Source of the DNA: Winogradskyella sediminis
GTDB lineage: Bacteria > Bacteroidota > Bacteroidia > Flavobacteriales > Flavobacteriaceae
Assembly: GCF_003387355.1 (NCBI RefSeq)
Contig: NZ_QUNH01000001.1
Coordinates: 124,001 to 188,000 of the forward strand
Direction of reading: 5' to 3'
DNA: 64,000 nucleotides
Part shown: one piece after another, positions 26,247 to 34,004 of the stretch
Position numbering within the stretch: position 1 is the first letter of the stretch
Layout: the number at the start of each line of letters is the position of its first letter
Program-made: the position numbers and the translations under genes
Notes under the pieces: generated by a model
Database searches by the model: none
Told to the model about the DNA's origin: nothing
The model's input: the letters and a program-made list of their open reading frames with translations, nothing else

Positions 26247-28928
26247 ATGAAGAAATTTTTAAAAATCATTGGAATTGTAGTGCTTATTTTTATAGCGATT
26301 CTTATTGCTATTCCATTTGTATTAGAGTCTAAAATAGACACCATCGTTCAAAATTATGCCGACGAAAACCTAGATGCTGATTTATCCTTTGACGATATTA
26401 GTTTAAGTCTCATTAGTAGTTTTCCAAAAGCCGAAGTAAGTGTTGAGAATTTAAAAATCACTAACCGTGCTCCGTTTAAAGGAGAAACTTTAGCTACTGC
26501 AAAGTCTTTATCTTTTGAAATGGGCATGATGCAATTATTAAATAGCACAGAAGACCCTTTAGAAATCACTGAGATTATAGCAGATGAATTACTTCTTGTT
26601 ATAAAAACCAATAAAACAGGAACATCTAATTACGATATTGTAAAAGAAAGCGACACCACTACTACACCAGAGGAAACAGAAAGCTCTGGAGGCTTTAGTT
26701 TCGATATAGAGCATTACGAACTTAATAATAGTGCCTTTACCTATATTGACGACACGTCTAACTTAAAGTTTTATTTAACCGAAATTAATCACAACGGTAC
26801 AGGTCTATTTTCTGGTAACACATCTCAACTTGATACTAATACTGAAGCTAATGTTACTTTTGCTATGGATAGCACAGAGTACTTTAGTAATAATAGTATT
26901 AAGCTAGATGCTCTAATAGACTTAGATTTAGATCAACAGAAATATACATTTAAAGAAAACAAGGCTTACATTAACGCTCTGCCTTTAGAGTTCGATGGCT
27001 TTATACAATTGGTTGAAGCTGGCCAAAACATTGATATCACATTTAAAAACCCAGGAGCTACTTTTAAAGATTTCTTGGCTGTGATTCCTAAAGCTTACAC
27101 CAAGGATATTGAAAATGTAAGTACTACAGGGAACTTTACTGTTAATGGCATAGTTAAAGGTTTGGTTTCAGAAGAAACGATTCCAACACTAGACATCCGT
27201 TTAAATTCTAACAATGCCTCATTTAAATATCCAGACCTCCCTAAGAGTGTAAAAAATATAGCTATCGATGCTTCTGTAAAAAATACCACAGGAAATGTTG
27301 ACGACACCTATGTAAATATTGATAAATTGAATTTTCAGGTTGATGAAGATATTTTTAAATCTGAAGCTTCAATTAAAAATCTCACTCAAAATATGCTCAT
27401 TTCGGCAAAATTGGATGGTGTATTAAATTTAGCTAACATTACAAAAGCCTATCCTGTTGAGCTTGATAGCGAACTCAGTGGTATCTTAAAAGGTAACGTA
27501 AGTACTTCTTTTGATATGAATGCTCTCGAAACTAATGCCTACCAACGTATTAAAAATGTTGGAAGTGTATCTATTTCGAACTTTATCTTTTCTTCTGAAG
27601 ATATGGCGAACCCTGTGCAAATTAACGAAGCTAGCTTAGCCTTTAAACCTGGCACTGTGAGTTTAAATCGTTTTGATGCCTTAACAGGACAAAGTGATTT
27701 TTCTGCTACTGGAACAATTAATAATTTATTAGGTTTCTTATTAAGTGATAAAAAATTAGAGGGTAATTTTAACTTAAACTCAAATACGTTTGCTATTTCA
27801 GATTTTATGTCAGAATCTGAAGATGTAGCGTCAAACGAAACCGCAACTGACACCCCAACTACTACAACAACGGAAGGTGAAACACTTAAAATTCCAGATT
27901 TTCTTGATTGTACCATAACAGCAAATGCCAAAACGGTTATATATGATAATCTCAACTTAAAAAATGTAAAAGGTGAACTTCTAATAAAAGACCAAACGGC
28001 TACCTTAAAAAATATGACAACAGACCTATTTAATGGTCAATTAGGACTTTCTGGAAATGTATCTACTAAAGGTACTCAACCAACATTTGACATGAGTTTA
28101 GCAATGCAAAATTTTGACATTTCACAATCTTTCAAGGATTTAGACATGTTAAAAGCTTTAGCACCTATTGCCAAAGTACTTCAAGGAAAACTAAATTCTA
28201 CGATAGATATAAATGGGCTTTTAGATAGTAGCTTTTCTCCAGACTTAACCACAATTTCTGGTAATGCTATTGCAAAAATCCTAACAGATAAAGTGAATAC
28301 TGAAAATAGTCCATTATTATCCACATTGAATAGCAAATTAGATTTTGTGAATTTTGATAATATTGATTTAAAAGATATCGTTACCAATTTAAATTTTGAA
28401 AACGGAAATGTTTCTGTAAAACCATTTACTATAAATTATAAAGATATTCCCATCGAAATTTCAGGATCACATAGTTTTTCAAATACAATGAATTACGATG
28501 CTGTATTGCAAGTACCTGCTAAATACTTAGGTAGTGAAGTGAATCGTTTAATCGGTCAGATTAATGATGATGAAGTTAATAACCTAACCGTGCCTATCAC
28601 AGCTAATATCGGTGGGACATTTACTAGTCCTAATGTAAAAACTGATTTAACTTCTGGGGTTTCTAGTTTAACACAACAATTAATTGAAATTGAAAAGCAA
28701 AAATTAATAGGAAAAGGAAAAGACAAGGTTAATGATTTGTTAAGTGGAATAATAGGAGGAAACACTAACACAAGCACAAAAACAGATTCTACCACCACAA
28801 AAGACAATAGCAATACTAAAACTACTGAAGATAAAGTTAAGGAAGGAGTGGGTAATATCCTAGGCGGCCTCTTAAGTGGTAAGAAAAACAGTGACAATAA
28901 AAAAGCCGCAGATTCTACTAAATCATAA
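26247..28928 (+). CDS. AsmA-like envelope protein
   Basis: An 893-residue protein from the ATG at 26247. The first 24 residues form one N-terminal membrane helix preceded by lysines; the rest is a long, beta-rich periplasmic domain. DLSLSLISSFPKAEVSVENL-like text after the anchor and the C-terminal GTFTSPNVKTDL segment are characteristic of AsmA proteins, which span the envelope and are linked to phospholipid transport. The final 70 residues are Thr/Ser/Lys-rich and low in complexity. The longer TTG frame at 26205 is not needed, since it adds a non-signal peptide before the anchor. Confidence 0.85.
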   Translation: MKKFLKIIGIVVLIFIAILIAIPFVLESKIDTIVQNYADENLDADLSFDDISLSLISSFPKAEVSVENLKITNRAPFKGETLATAKSLSFEMGMMQLLNSTEDPLEITEIIADELLLVIKTNKTGTSNYDIVKESDTTTTPEETESSGGFSFDIEHYELNNSAFTYIDDTSNLKFYLTEINHNGTGLFSGNTSQLDTNTEANVTFAMDSTEYFSNNSIKLDALIDLDLDQQKYTFKENKAYINALPLEFDGFIQLVEAGQNIDITFKNPGATFKDFLAVIPKAYTKDIENVSTTGNFTVNGIVKGLVSEETIPTLDIRLNSNNASFKYPDLPKSVKNIAIDASVKNTTGNVDDTYVNIDKLNFQVDEDIFKSEASIKNLTQNMLISAKLDGVLNLANITKAYPVELDSELSGILKGNVSTSFDMNALETNAYQRIKNVGSVSISNFIFSSEDMANPVQINEASLAFKPGTVSLNRFDALTGQSDFSATGTINNLLGFLLSDKKLEGNFNLNSNTFAISDFMSESEDVASNETATDTPTTTTTEGETLKIPDFLDCTITANAKTVIYDNLNLKNVKGELLIKDQTATLKNMTTDLFNGQLGLSGNVSTKGTQPTFDMSLAMQNFDISQSFKDLDMLKALAPIAKVLQGKLNSTIDINGLLDSSFSPDLTTISGNAIAKILTDKVNTENSPLLSTLNSKLDFVNFDNIDLKDIVTNLNFENGNVSVKPFTINYKDIPIEISGSHSFSNTMNYDAVLQVPAKYLGSEVNRLIGQINDDEVNNLTVPITANIGGTFTSPNVKTDLTSGVSSLTQQLIEIEKQKLIGKGKDKVNDLLSGIIGGNTNTSTKTDSTTTKDNSNTKTTEDKVKEGVGNILGGLLSGKKNSDNKKAADSTKS

Positions 28929-29045
28929 TTTTACGAACTGAAAAAATAAACAAAATTTCCCAAATTATGTTAATAATTACAGATTTATTTGCTTTTCTTA
29001 ATAATTAGGTTACATTGAAGGTTCACTAAATTTCAAATAGGATAC

Positions 29046-29909
29046 ATGAGGCAATTAAAAATCACCAAGCAGGTTACTAACAGAGAAGATAAATCGTTAG
29101 ATAAATATTTACAGGATATCAGTAAAATTCCTTTAATTACTGCAGATGAAGAGGTGGAATTAGCACAATTAATAAGAAAAGGTGATCAAGCTGCATTAGA
29201 CAAACTAACCACCGCAAATTTAAGATTTGTTGTTTCGGTTGCTAAACAATATCAAAATCAAGGTTTAAAATTACCTGATTTAATTAATGAAGGTAATGCC
29301 GGATTGGTTAAAGCTGCAAAACGTTTTGATGAAACAAGAGGTTTTAAATTTATTTCGTACGCTGTATGGTGGATTAGACAAGCCATATTACAAGCGTTAG
29401 CAGAACAGTCTCGTATAGTTCGTTTACCATTAAATAAGATTGGTACCATTAATAAGATTAATAAAGCTTTTTCACATTTAGAGCAAATAAACCAAAGACC
29501 TCCAAATGCAGATGAGATTGCTGGCGAATTAGACATTAGCGTTCGTGAAGTAAAACAATCAATGAAAAACTCTGGTCGCCACCTTTCTATGGATGCACCA
29601 TTAAAAGACGGAGAAACCTTTAGTTTATATGATGTTGTAAGTTCAGGAGAATCACCAAGACCTGATAAAGATTTGATGAAAGAGTCTTTAAACACGGAAG
29701 TGGAACGTGCGCTTGAAACCTTAACCCAAAAAGAGAGCGATGTCATTCGTTTAAATTTTGGTATTGGAGATCAGCCTCCAATGACACTTGAAGAAATTGG
29801 AAGTATTTACGATTTAACTCGCGAGCGTGTAAGACAAATTAGAGAAAAAGGTATTAGAAGACTAAGACACGCAAGTAAAAGTAAAATTTTAAAGACGTAT
29901 TTAGGCTAA
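29046..29909 (+). CDS. rpoD: Primary sigma factor RpoD
   Basis: A 287-residue sigma-70 factor. Region 1.2 is at residues 15-50, region 2 contains [18 protein letters not shown] and [15 protein letters not shown] (-7 box recognition), region 3 follows, and region 4 has [19 protein letters not shown] for -33 recognition. The short length without region 1.1 is normal for Bacteroidetes primary sigma factors, which use the TTTG/TAnnTTTG promoters seen elsewhere in this window. It is followed by rpsU. Confidence 0.97.
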   Translation: MRQLKITKQVTNREDKSLDKYLQDISKIPLITADEEVELAQLIRKGDQAALDKLTTANLRFVVSVAKQYQNQGLKLPDLINEGNAGLVKAAKRFDETRGFKFISYAVWWIRQAILQALAEQSRIVRLPLNKIGTINKINKAFSHLEQINQRPPNADEIAGELDISVREVKQSMKNSGRHLSMDAPLKDGETFSLYDVVSSGESPRPDKDLMKESLNTEVERALETLTQKESDVIRLNFGIGDQPPMTLEEIGSIYDLTRERVRQIREKGIRRLRHASKSKILKTYLG

Positions 29910-30044
29910 AAGAAAGAACGTAAAAGCACCTTATAATTAAGGTATTATAGTACTTTTTATTAGCTTTAGCAGCGTAAAAACATTTAAACTTAAAAATTAA
30001 TACTGAAAAATTTCATTTAATTTTTTATTTTCAAATAGTTAGCA

Positions 30045-30052
30045 TATATTTG
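30045..30052 (+). promoter_or_regulatory. -7 box of rpsU
   Basis: TATATTTG matches TAnnTTTG and lies 43 bases before the rpsU ATG. The -33 region is T-rich but has no clear TTG. Confidence 0.45.
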
Positions 30053-30095
30053 CCGACCATTTGCAAGAAATAGTTAACAAAAATATATCGATATA

Positions 30096-30290
30096 ATGAT
30101 TAAAATCGAAATCAAAGAAGGAGAAAATATAGAGCGTGCACTTAAGCGTTACAAGCGTAAACACAGAAATGTGCAAATTATGCAAAACTTAAGAGAAAAC
30201 CGTTATTTCGCAAAGCCTTCTGTTAAAAGAAGAAGAGAAATTCAGAAAGCTGAATACATTCAAGGTTTAAGAGACGCTGAAGATATATAG
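30096..30290 (+). CDS. rpsU: 30S ribosomal protein S21
   Basis: A 64-residue basic protein with the S21 pattern: KEGENIERALKRYKRKH, a long basic helix, then VKRRREIQKAEY. S21 binds the platform of the 30S subunit near the 3' end of 16S rRNA and helps start translation. It has its own -7 box upstream and a terminator downstream, so it is a single-gene unit although it follows rpoD. Confidence 0.97.
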   Translation: MIKIEIKEGENIERALKRYKRKHRNVQIMQNLRENRYFAKPSVKRRREIQKAEYIQGLRDAEDI

Positions 30291-30315
30291 ATATTTTTTC
30301 ATACAAGAGAATACA

Positions 30316-30346
30316 AAAGAGTAGCACATGTGCTGCTCTTTTTTTA
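30316..30346 (+). terminator. Terminator of rpsU
   Basis: AAGAGTAGCAC and GTGCTGCTCTT form a stem with one T-G mismatch pair, followed by a run of seven or more T, 27 bases past the rpsU stop. Confidence 0.8.
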
Positions 30347-30425
30347 TTTCTTAGATTCTTATATCACCTAATTTCACTTTATCTTTATGGGTAAAATAAA
30401 GTCGTAACGTATAATACCATAAACT

Positions 30426-30941
30426 ATGCCCATTATAAAATCTGTAAGAGGAAAACACCCTCAAATTCCTGAAGACTGCTATGTTGCAGAAAATGCTACA
30501 ATTGTAGGAGATGTTTCCATAGGCAAACAATGCAGTATTTGGTTTAACGCGGTAATCAGAGGAGATGTACATTACATAAAAATAGGAAACAAGGTAAATA
30601 TCCAAGATGGAGCAGTGATCCATGCTACATATCTTAAATCACCGACAACCATTGGTAATAATGTTTCTATCGGACACAATGCGATTGTTCATGGCTGCAC
30701 TATTAACAATAATGTACTCGTTGGCATGGGAAGTATTATTATGGACGACTGTATAATAGAAAGCAATAGCATCATTGCTGCTGGTGCTGTGGTTACCAAG
30801 AACACTATTGTAGAATCTGGAAGTATATACGCTGGTGTTCCTGCCAAAAAGGTAAAGGAGATTAGCAGAGAATTAATCTCTGGTGAAATTGATAGAATTG
30901 CCAATAATTATGTGGAATATTCGAGTTGGCTTAACGACTAA
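30426..30941 (+). CDS. Gamma carbonic anhydrase-family protein
   Basis: A 171-residue left-handed beta-helix protein with hexapeptide repeats. The zinc histidines are present in VIHAT and in GHNAIVHG, matching the three histidines of gamma carbonic anhydrases. The acidic residues of the archaeal Cam enzyme are not evident, as in the CamH/YrdA group, so catalytic activity is uncertain. Single gene, convergent with the hypothetical gene at 30949. Confidence 0.9.
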   Translation: MPIIKSVRGKHPQIPEDCYVAENATIVGDVSIGKQCSIWFNAVIRGDVHYIKIGNKVNIQDGAVIHATYLKSPTTIGNNVSIGHNAIVHGCTINNNVLVGMGSIIMDDCIIESNSIIAAGAVVTKNTIVESGSIYAGVPAKKVKEISRELISGEIDRIANNYVEYSSWLND

Positions 30942-30948
30942 ATACAGG

Positions 30949-31305
30949 CTACTCCTCTTTTAGTAGATTTTTTAATTTCGTAATCAAATCGTCCACACTG
31001 AAAATTTCCTTTAAACCATCAGCATTTAAAACAATAGAGAGACGTTGCTCTTTTTGTTTTAAAATAACAGGATAGATTAAATTGTTGTTAGGATATTTAA
31101 CTTTAAATTCATCCTTGTGATAAAACGTCATAGGGACGTCACATGCCGTTCTAAATTTTTTCCAACTCTCTTTTTCAAAAAAAGTATTATGGGTTAAGGC
31201 ACACAACGTACACTTATAAGTTGAAGGACTAACCAATTTGTGTCCAGCATCAAAAAAGCCATTCAATTTTCCTGAGTTGGCATTATAAACAAAGAGTAAT
31301 CTCAT
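30949..31305 (-). CDS. Hypothetical protein with CxxC motif
   Basis: A 118-residue protein without signal peptide or membrane helix. A CTLC pair (residues 32-35) is followed by ALTHNTFFEKESWKKF, and the second half predicts alternating strands and helices. I do not recognise the family with certainty, although similar short proteins seem to recur in flavobacteria. It begins 35 bases after murI ends on the same strand, so it may be cotranscribed with murI. Function unknown. Confidence 0.65.
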   Translation of the reverse strand: MRLLFVYNANSGKLNGFFDAGHKLVSPSTYKCTLCALTHNTFFEKESWKKFRTACDVPMTFYHKDEFKVKYPNNNLIYPVILKQKEQRLSIVLNADGLKEIFSVDDLITKLKNLLKEE

Positions 31306-31340
31306 AGATTCCTTTAGTAGGATTTAGACACTAAACCTTT

Positions 31341-32120
31341 CTAAAAGTCTAAATAAGAAACGTTAAACTTATCTTCTAATATAGCGTTTAACACTGCTAT
31401 ATCTGCATTTGAGAACAATTGAATATTTGGTTTTTCTGTAGAATTACTTCGTAGATCTAATTGGGATAATACAGCTTGAGTTTGTTTTGCTACTGCTCTA
31501 CCAGAATCAATAATCTTAACATGATCTGGAAGCATTTTAACTAACATAGGAATAAGATAAGGGTAATGTGTGCAACCAAGTACCAAATAATCTATATTCT
31601 GCTTTAACATGGGTTCTAAATACGTTTGTAAATAGACTGTCATCATTTCAGATTGGAGTTCACCCGACTCTATTAAAGGTACAATCCCCTCACCTACTTG
31701 TTCAATAATTTTTATGTCTTTAGAATATAAATCTGTAGTCTTATGAAAAAGCTGACTAGTTAAGGTTCCTTTTGTAGCTAGAATGCCAATCGCCTTAGTC
31801 TGAGTATTCAAAGCAGCAGGTTTTATAGCAGGCTCAATACCTATAAATGGAATACTGTAGGTTTTTCTTAAATAATCTATAGCATTAGTTGTAGCGGTAT
31901 TACACGCTACAACAATAATTTTACAGCCTTCTTTAATTAGAAGTTCTGTATTCTTAATACTCAACTCAATAATATCCGCTTTAGACTTATTACCATAAGG
32001 TGCATTTTTGCTATCTGCTAAGTAGATACAATTTTCGTTTGGTAATAACTTATGAATCTCCTTAAAGATAGAAGTACCTCCAATACCAGAATCAAAAATG
32101 CCAATAGGTGAATTGCTCAT
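31341..32120 (-). CDS. murI: Glutamate racemase
   Basis: A 259-residue enzyme making D-glutamate for peptidoglycan. Catalytic cysteines are in VACNTATTNA and LGCTHYPYL; IGIFDSGIGG is the N-terminal signature. The start is placed at the ATG at 32120: the frame stays open to 32165, but that part is the terminator hairpin of the upstream skp gene (32131-32162), and the extra residues are absent from the family. The gene therefore needs its own promoter or terminator read-through. Confidence 0.95.
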   Translation of the reverse strand: MSNSPIGIFDSGIGGTSIFKEIHKLLPNENCIYLADSKNAPYGNKSKADIIELSIKNTELLIKEGCKIIVVACNTATTNAIDYLRKTYSIPFIGIEPAIKPAALNTQTKAIGILATKGTLTSQLFHKTTDLYSKDIKIIEQVGEGIVPLIESGELQSEMMTVYLQTYLEPMLKQNIDYLVLGCTHYPYLIPMLVKMLPDHVKIIDSGRAVAKQTQAVLSQLDLRSNSTEKPNIQLFSNADIAVLNAILEDKFNVSYLDF

Positions 32121-32130
32121 TAGTACAAAA

Positions 32131-32162
32131 ATAAAAAAGCCGCTTAATAATAAGCGACTTTT
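32131..32162 (-). terminator. Terminator after the OmpH/Skp gene
   Basis: Minus-strand hairpin: AAGTCGCTT pairs with AAGCGGCTT (plus-strand 32137-32145 and 32152-32160, one mismatch), loop of 6, then a T-run. It separates the bamA-ompH operon from murI. Confidence 0.75.
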
Positions 32163-32188
32163 CAATTACATATTTAAAAAAAGGATAA

Positions 32189-32689
32189 TTACATTCCTAA
32201 TTCTTTTTTAACCTCAGCCATAAGATCCTTACCGTCTGCTACAATTAGCATTGCAGAATCTACTACATACTGTATTCCTTGTGCTTTCGCTACTGCTTTT
32301 ATTGCATTATCCGCTTTTTCAACGATAGGTTTTAAAAGATTAAATTCTTTTTCTTGTAAATCTTTTTGAGCTTGTTGTTGATACTCACCTAAACTTTGTT
32401 TAATACCTTCAACTTCATTCATACGCTCCATGTTAGTCTGCTCTGTTTGCGTTTCAGCTTCAGCATCGTACTGCTTTAATTTTACATCTAACTCTTTAAG
32501 TGAAGATTGAAATGTAGTTTGGTATGTTTGTCTCAACTTCTCAATTTCTGCTTGAGCTTGTGAATATGCAGGCATTGCTTTTATCAATTCTTGTTTATTA
32601 ATATGTGCAACCTTGCTTTGGGCAGATGTAAAACTTGTAGCTCCGATAAAAAGTACTGCTGCAAATAATAAAGTTTTAAAATGTTTCAT
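32189..32689 (-). CDS. OmpH/Skp-family periplasmic chaperone
   Basis: A 166-residue protein with a signal peptide (1-23, cleaved near TSAQ). The rest is the Skp pattern: KVAHINKQELIKAMP at the start, then a long Gln/Glu-rich coiled coil (about 45-135) and a C-terminal YVVDSAMLIV strand. Skp trimers hold unfolded outer-membrane proteins in the periplasm for delivery to BamA. It is the second of two OmpH genes downstream of bamA, 32 bases after the first. Confidence 0.92.
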   Translation of the reverse strand: MKHFKTLLFAAVLFIGATSFTSAQSKVAHINKQELIKAMPAYSQAQAEIEKLRQTYQTTFQSSLKELDVKLKQYDAEAETQTEQTNMERMNEVEGIKQSLGEYQQQAQKDLQEKEFNLLKPIVEKADNAIKAVAKAQGIQYVVDSAMLIVADGKDLMAEVKKELGM

Positions 32690-32721
32690 TTGATTTTAAT
32701 TGTATTACGTGTTATAAATTA

Positions 32722-33876
32722 TTAATTATTGTCTTCGTTTTTCTTTGCTTTCGCTATAGAATCGTTTCGTTTTACTTGTCTTTCACGCTCCTCACGTGCT
32801 TTTTTACGTTGTTCTATTATTTTTTGTTTTCTTTCTTCTAACTCTTTTTGGCGTGCAGCTCTATCTGCTAGTTTTTTAGCACGTTCGGCTGCTGCTTTTT
32901 CTGCAGCTGTCTTAGGTGTCTTAGAGTTAATGGTATCCTTTTTAACTGTAGTGTTTTCTACTTTTAAACTATCATCCGTAGTCTTAACTCTAGCATTAGT
33001 TTTTGCCGCAACAGCACTATCACGAGCCACTGTTGTATCTTTATCAGAAGTAGATCCAGATCTTTGATTTCTTTCATCAATCACTTTCTGACGACGCGCT
33101 TCCGCTTCTTTTTTCTTAGCATCTCTTAATTCTTGTTGTGCCTTCTTTCTTTCTTCTGCAGCCTTTTCACGCTCTAAACGTTTTGCTGCTAATTGTTCCT
33201 CGCGTTGTGCTTTACGTTCCTCTAGAACTTTTTGGCGTGCGTCCTTATCAGCGTTAACCTCTGGCACCACTGCTTCCTCTTCTAACTCCTTACGCTCTTT
33301 CTTATTTTTTGCTTGCGTACGTTTAGAGGTTCTAGTAATAGTTCTTAAAACTTGCTCGCTCATATCGTAACGCTCTGCAGAATATAACATAACAACGTCT
33401 GCCGATTTATCAAACACAAAATCATACTTTTTAGTCTCAGCAATTTCTTGTACTGCTGCGAAAATTTGATCTTGAATCGGCTCTATTAATTGACGTTTCT
33501 GAATCATTAAATCACCTTCTGGCCCAAAACGCTTTTGTTGATAATCTAAAATTTCAGCTTCTTCAAAAGTGATATCTTCATAGCGCTCATCATATAACTC
33601 TTTAGTTAAAAGAACACTTTCATTATCGAGTTCTTTCTTTTTTTGTTCGATGGCATTTAACTTGGTTTCTATTTCAGTCTTCCATTGTTGCACTTTCTTA
33701 TCTAACTGAGAAGATGCTTCTTTATACTCTGGTACATTCTGTAGTATATACTCAGTATCAATGTAGCCAATTCTTACACCACGCTGTGCATTTACACTAT
33801 GAGTAGCGAGAGCTATGATTGTTAGTAAAAAAAGAACTTTAAATTTCATCATTTTTGTTTTCATGTTTTGAGACAT
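32722..33876 (-). CDS. Long OmpH/Skp-family protein with Lys/Glu-rich tail
   Basis: A 384-residue OmpH-like protein. The signal peptide ends SVNAQ near residue 31; starts at Met1, Met5, Met9 and Met10 are all possible. Residues 34-180 carry the Skp core (GYIDTEYILQNVPEY, coiled coil, YDFVFDKSADVVMLY). Residues 190-384 are a highly charged Arg/Lys/Glu/Ala coiled-coil tail with no Skp counterpart, ending in an Asn/Asp-rich tip. Such a tail might reach peptidoglycan or other chaperones (inference). It sits between bamA and the shorter skp-like gene. Confidence 0.88.
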   Translation of the reverse strand: MSQNMKTKMMKFKVLFLLTIIALATHSVNAQRGVRIGYIDTEYILQNVPEYKEASSQLDKKVQQWKTEIETKLNAIEQKKKELDNESVLLTKELYDERYEDITFEEAEILDYQQKRFGPEGDLMIQKRQLIEPIQDQIFAAVQEIAETKKYDFVFDKSADVVMLYSAERYDMSEQVLRTITRTSKRTQAKNKKERKELEEEAVVPEVNADKDARQKVLEERKAQREEQLAAKRLEREKAAEERKKAQQELRDAKKKEAEARRQKVIDERNQRSGSTSDKDTTVARDSAVAAKTNARVKTTDDSLKVENTTVKKDTINSKTPKTAAEKAAAERAKKLADRAARQKELEERKQKIIEQRKKAREERERQVKRNDSIAKAKKNEDNN

Positions 33877-34004
33877 TTAAGTGTAAAACTCAATGTGTTA
33901 TCATTTTAGTGTTACTAATCTTCAAATTTAACGAAATATATTCTTAAAAATTTTAACAATATGATGAAATCCTTATTTAGCTATTAGAAAATATCGTGCC
34001 AAAC

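Noticed and set aside
27539..27955. A 138-codon frame opposite the AsmA-like gene
   Set aside because: Low-complexity Val/Ser translation antisense to a supported gene.
29258..29746. A 162-codon frame opposite rpoD
   Set aside because: Antisense shadow of the highly conserved sigma factor.
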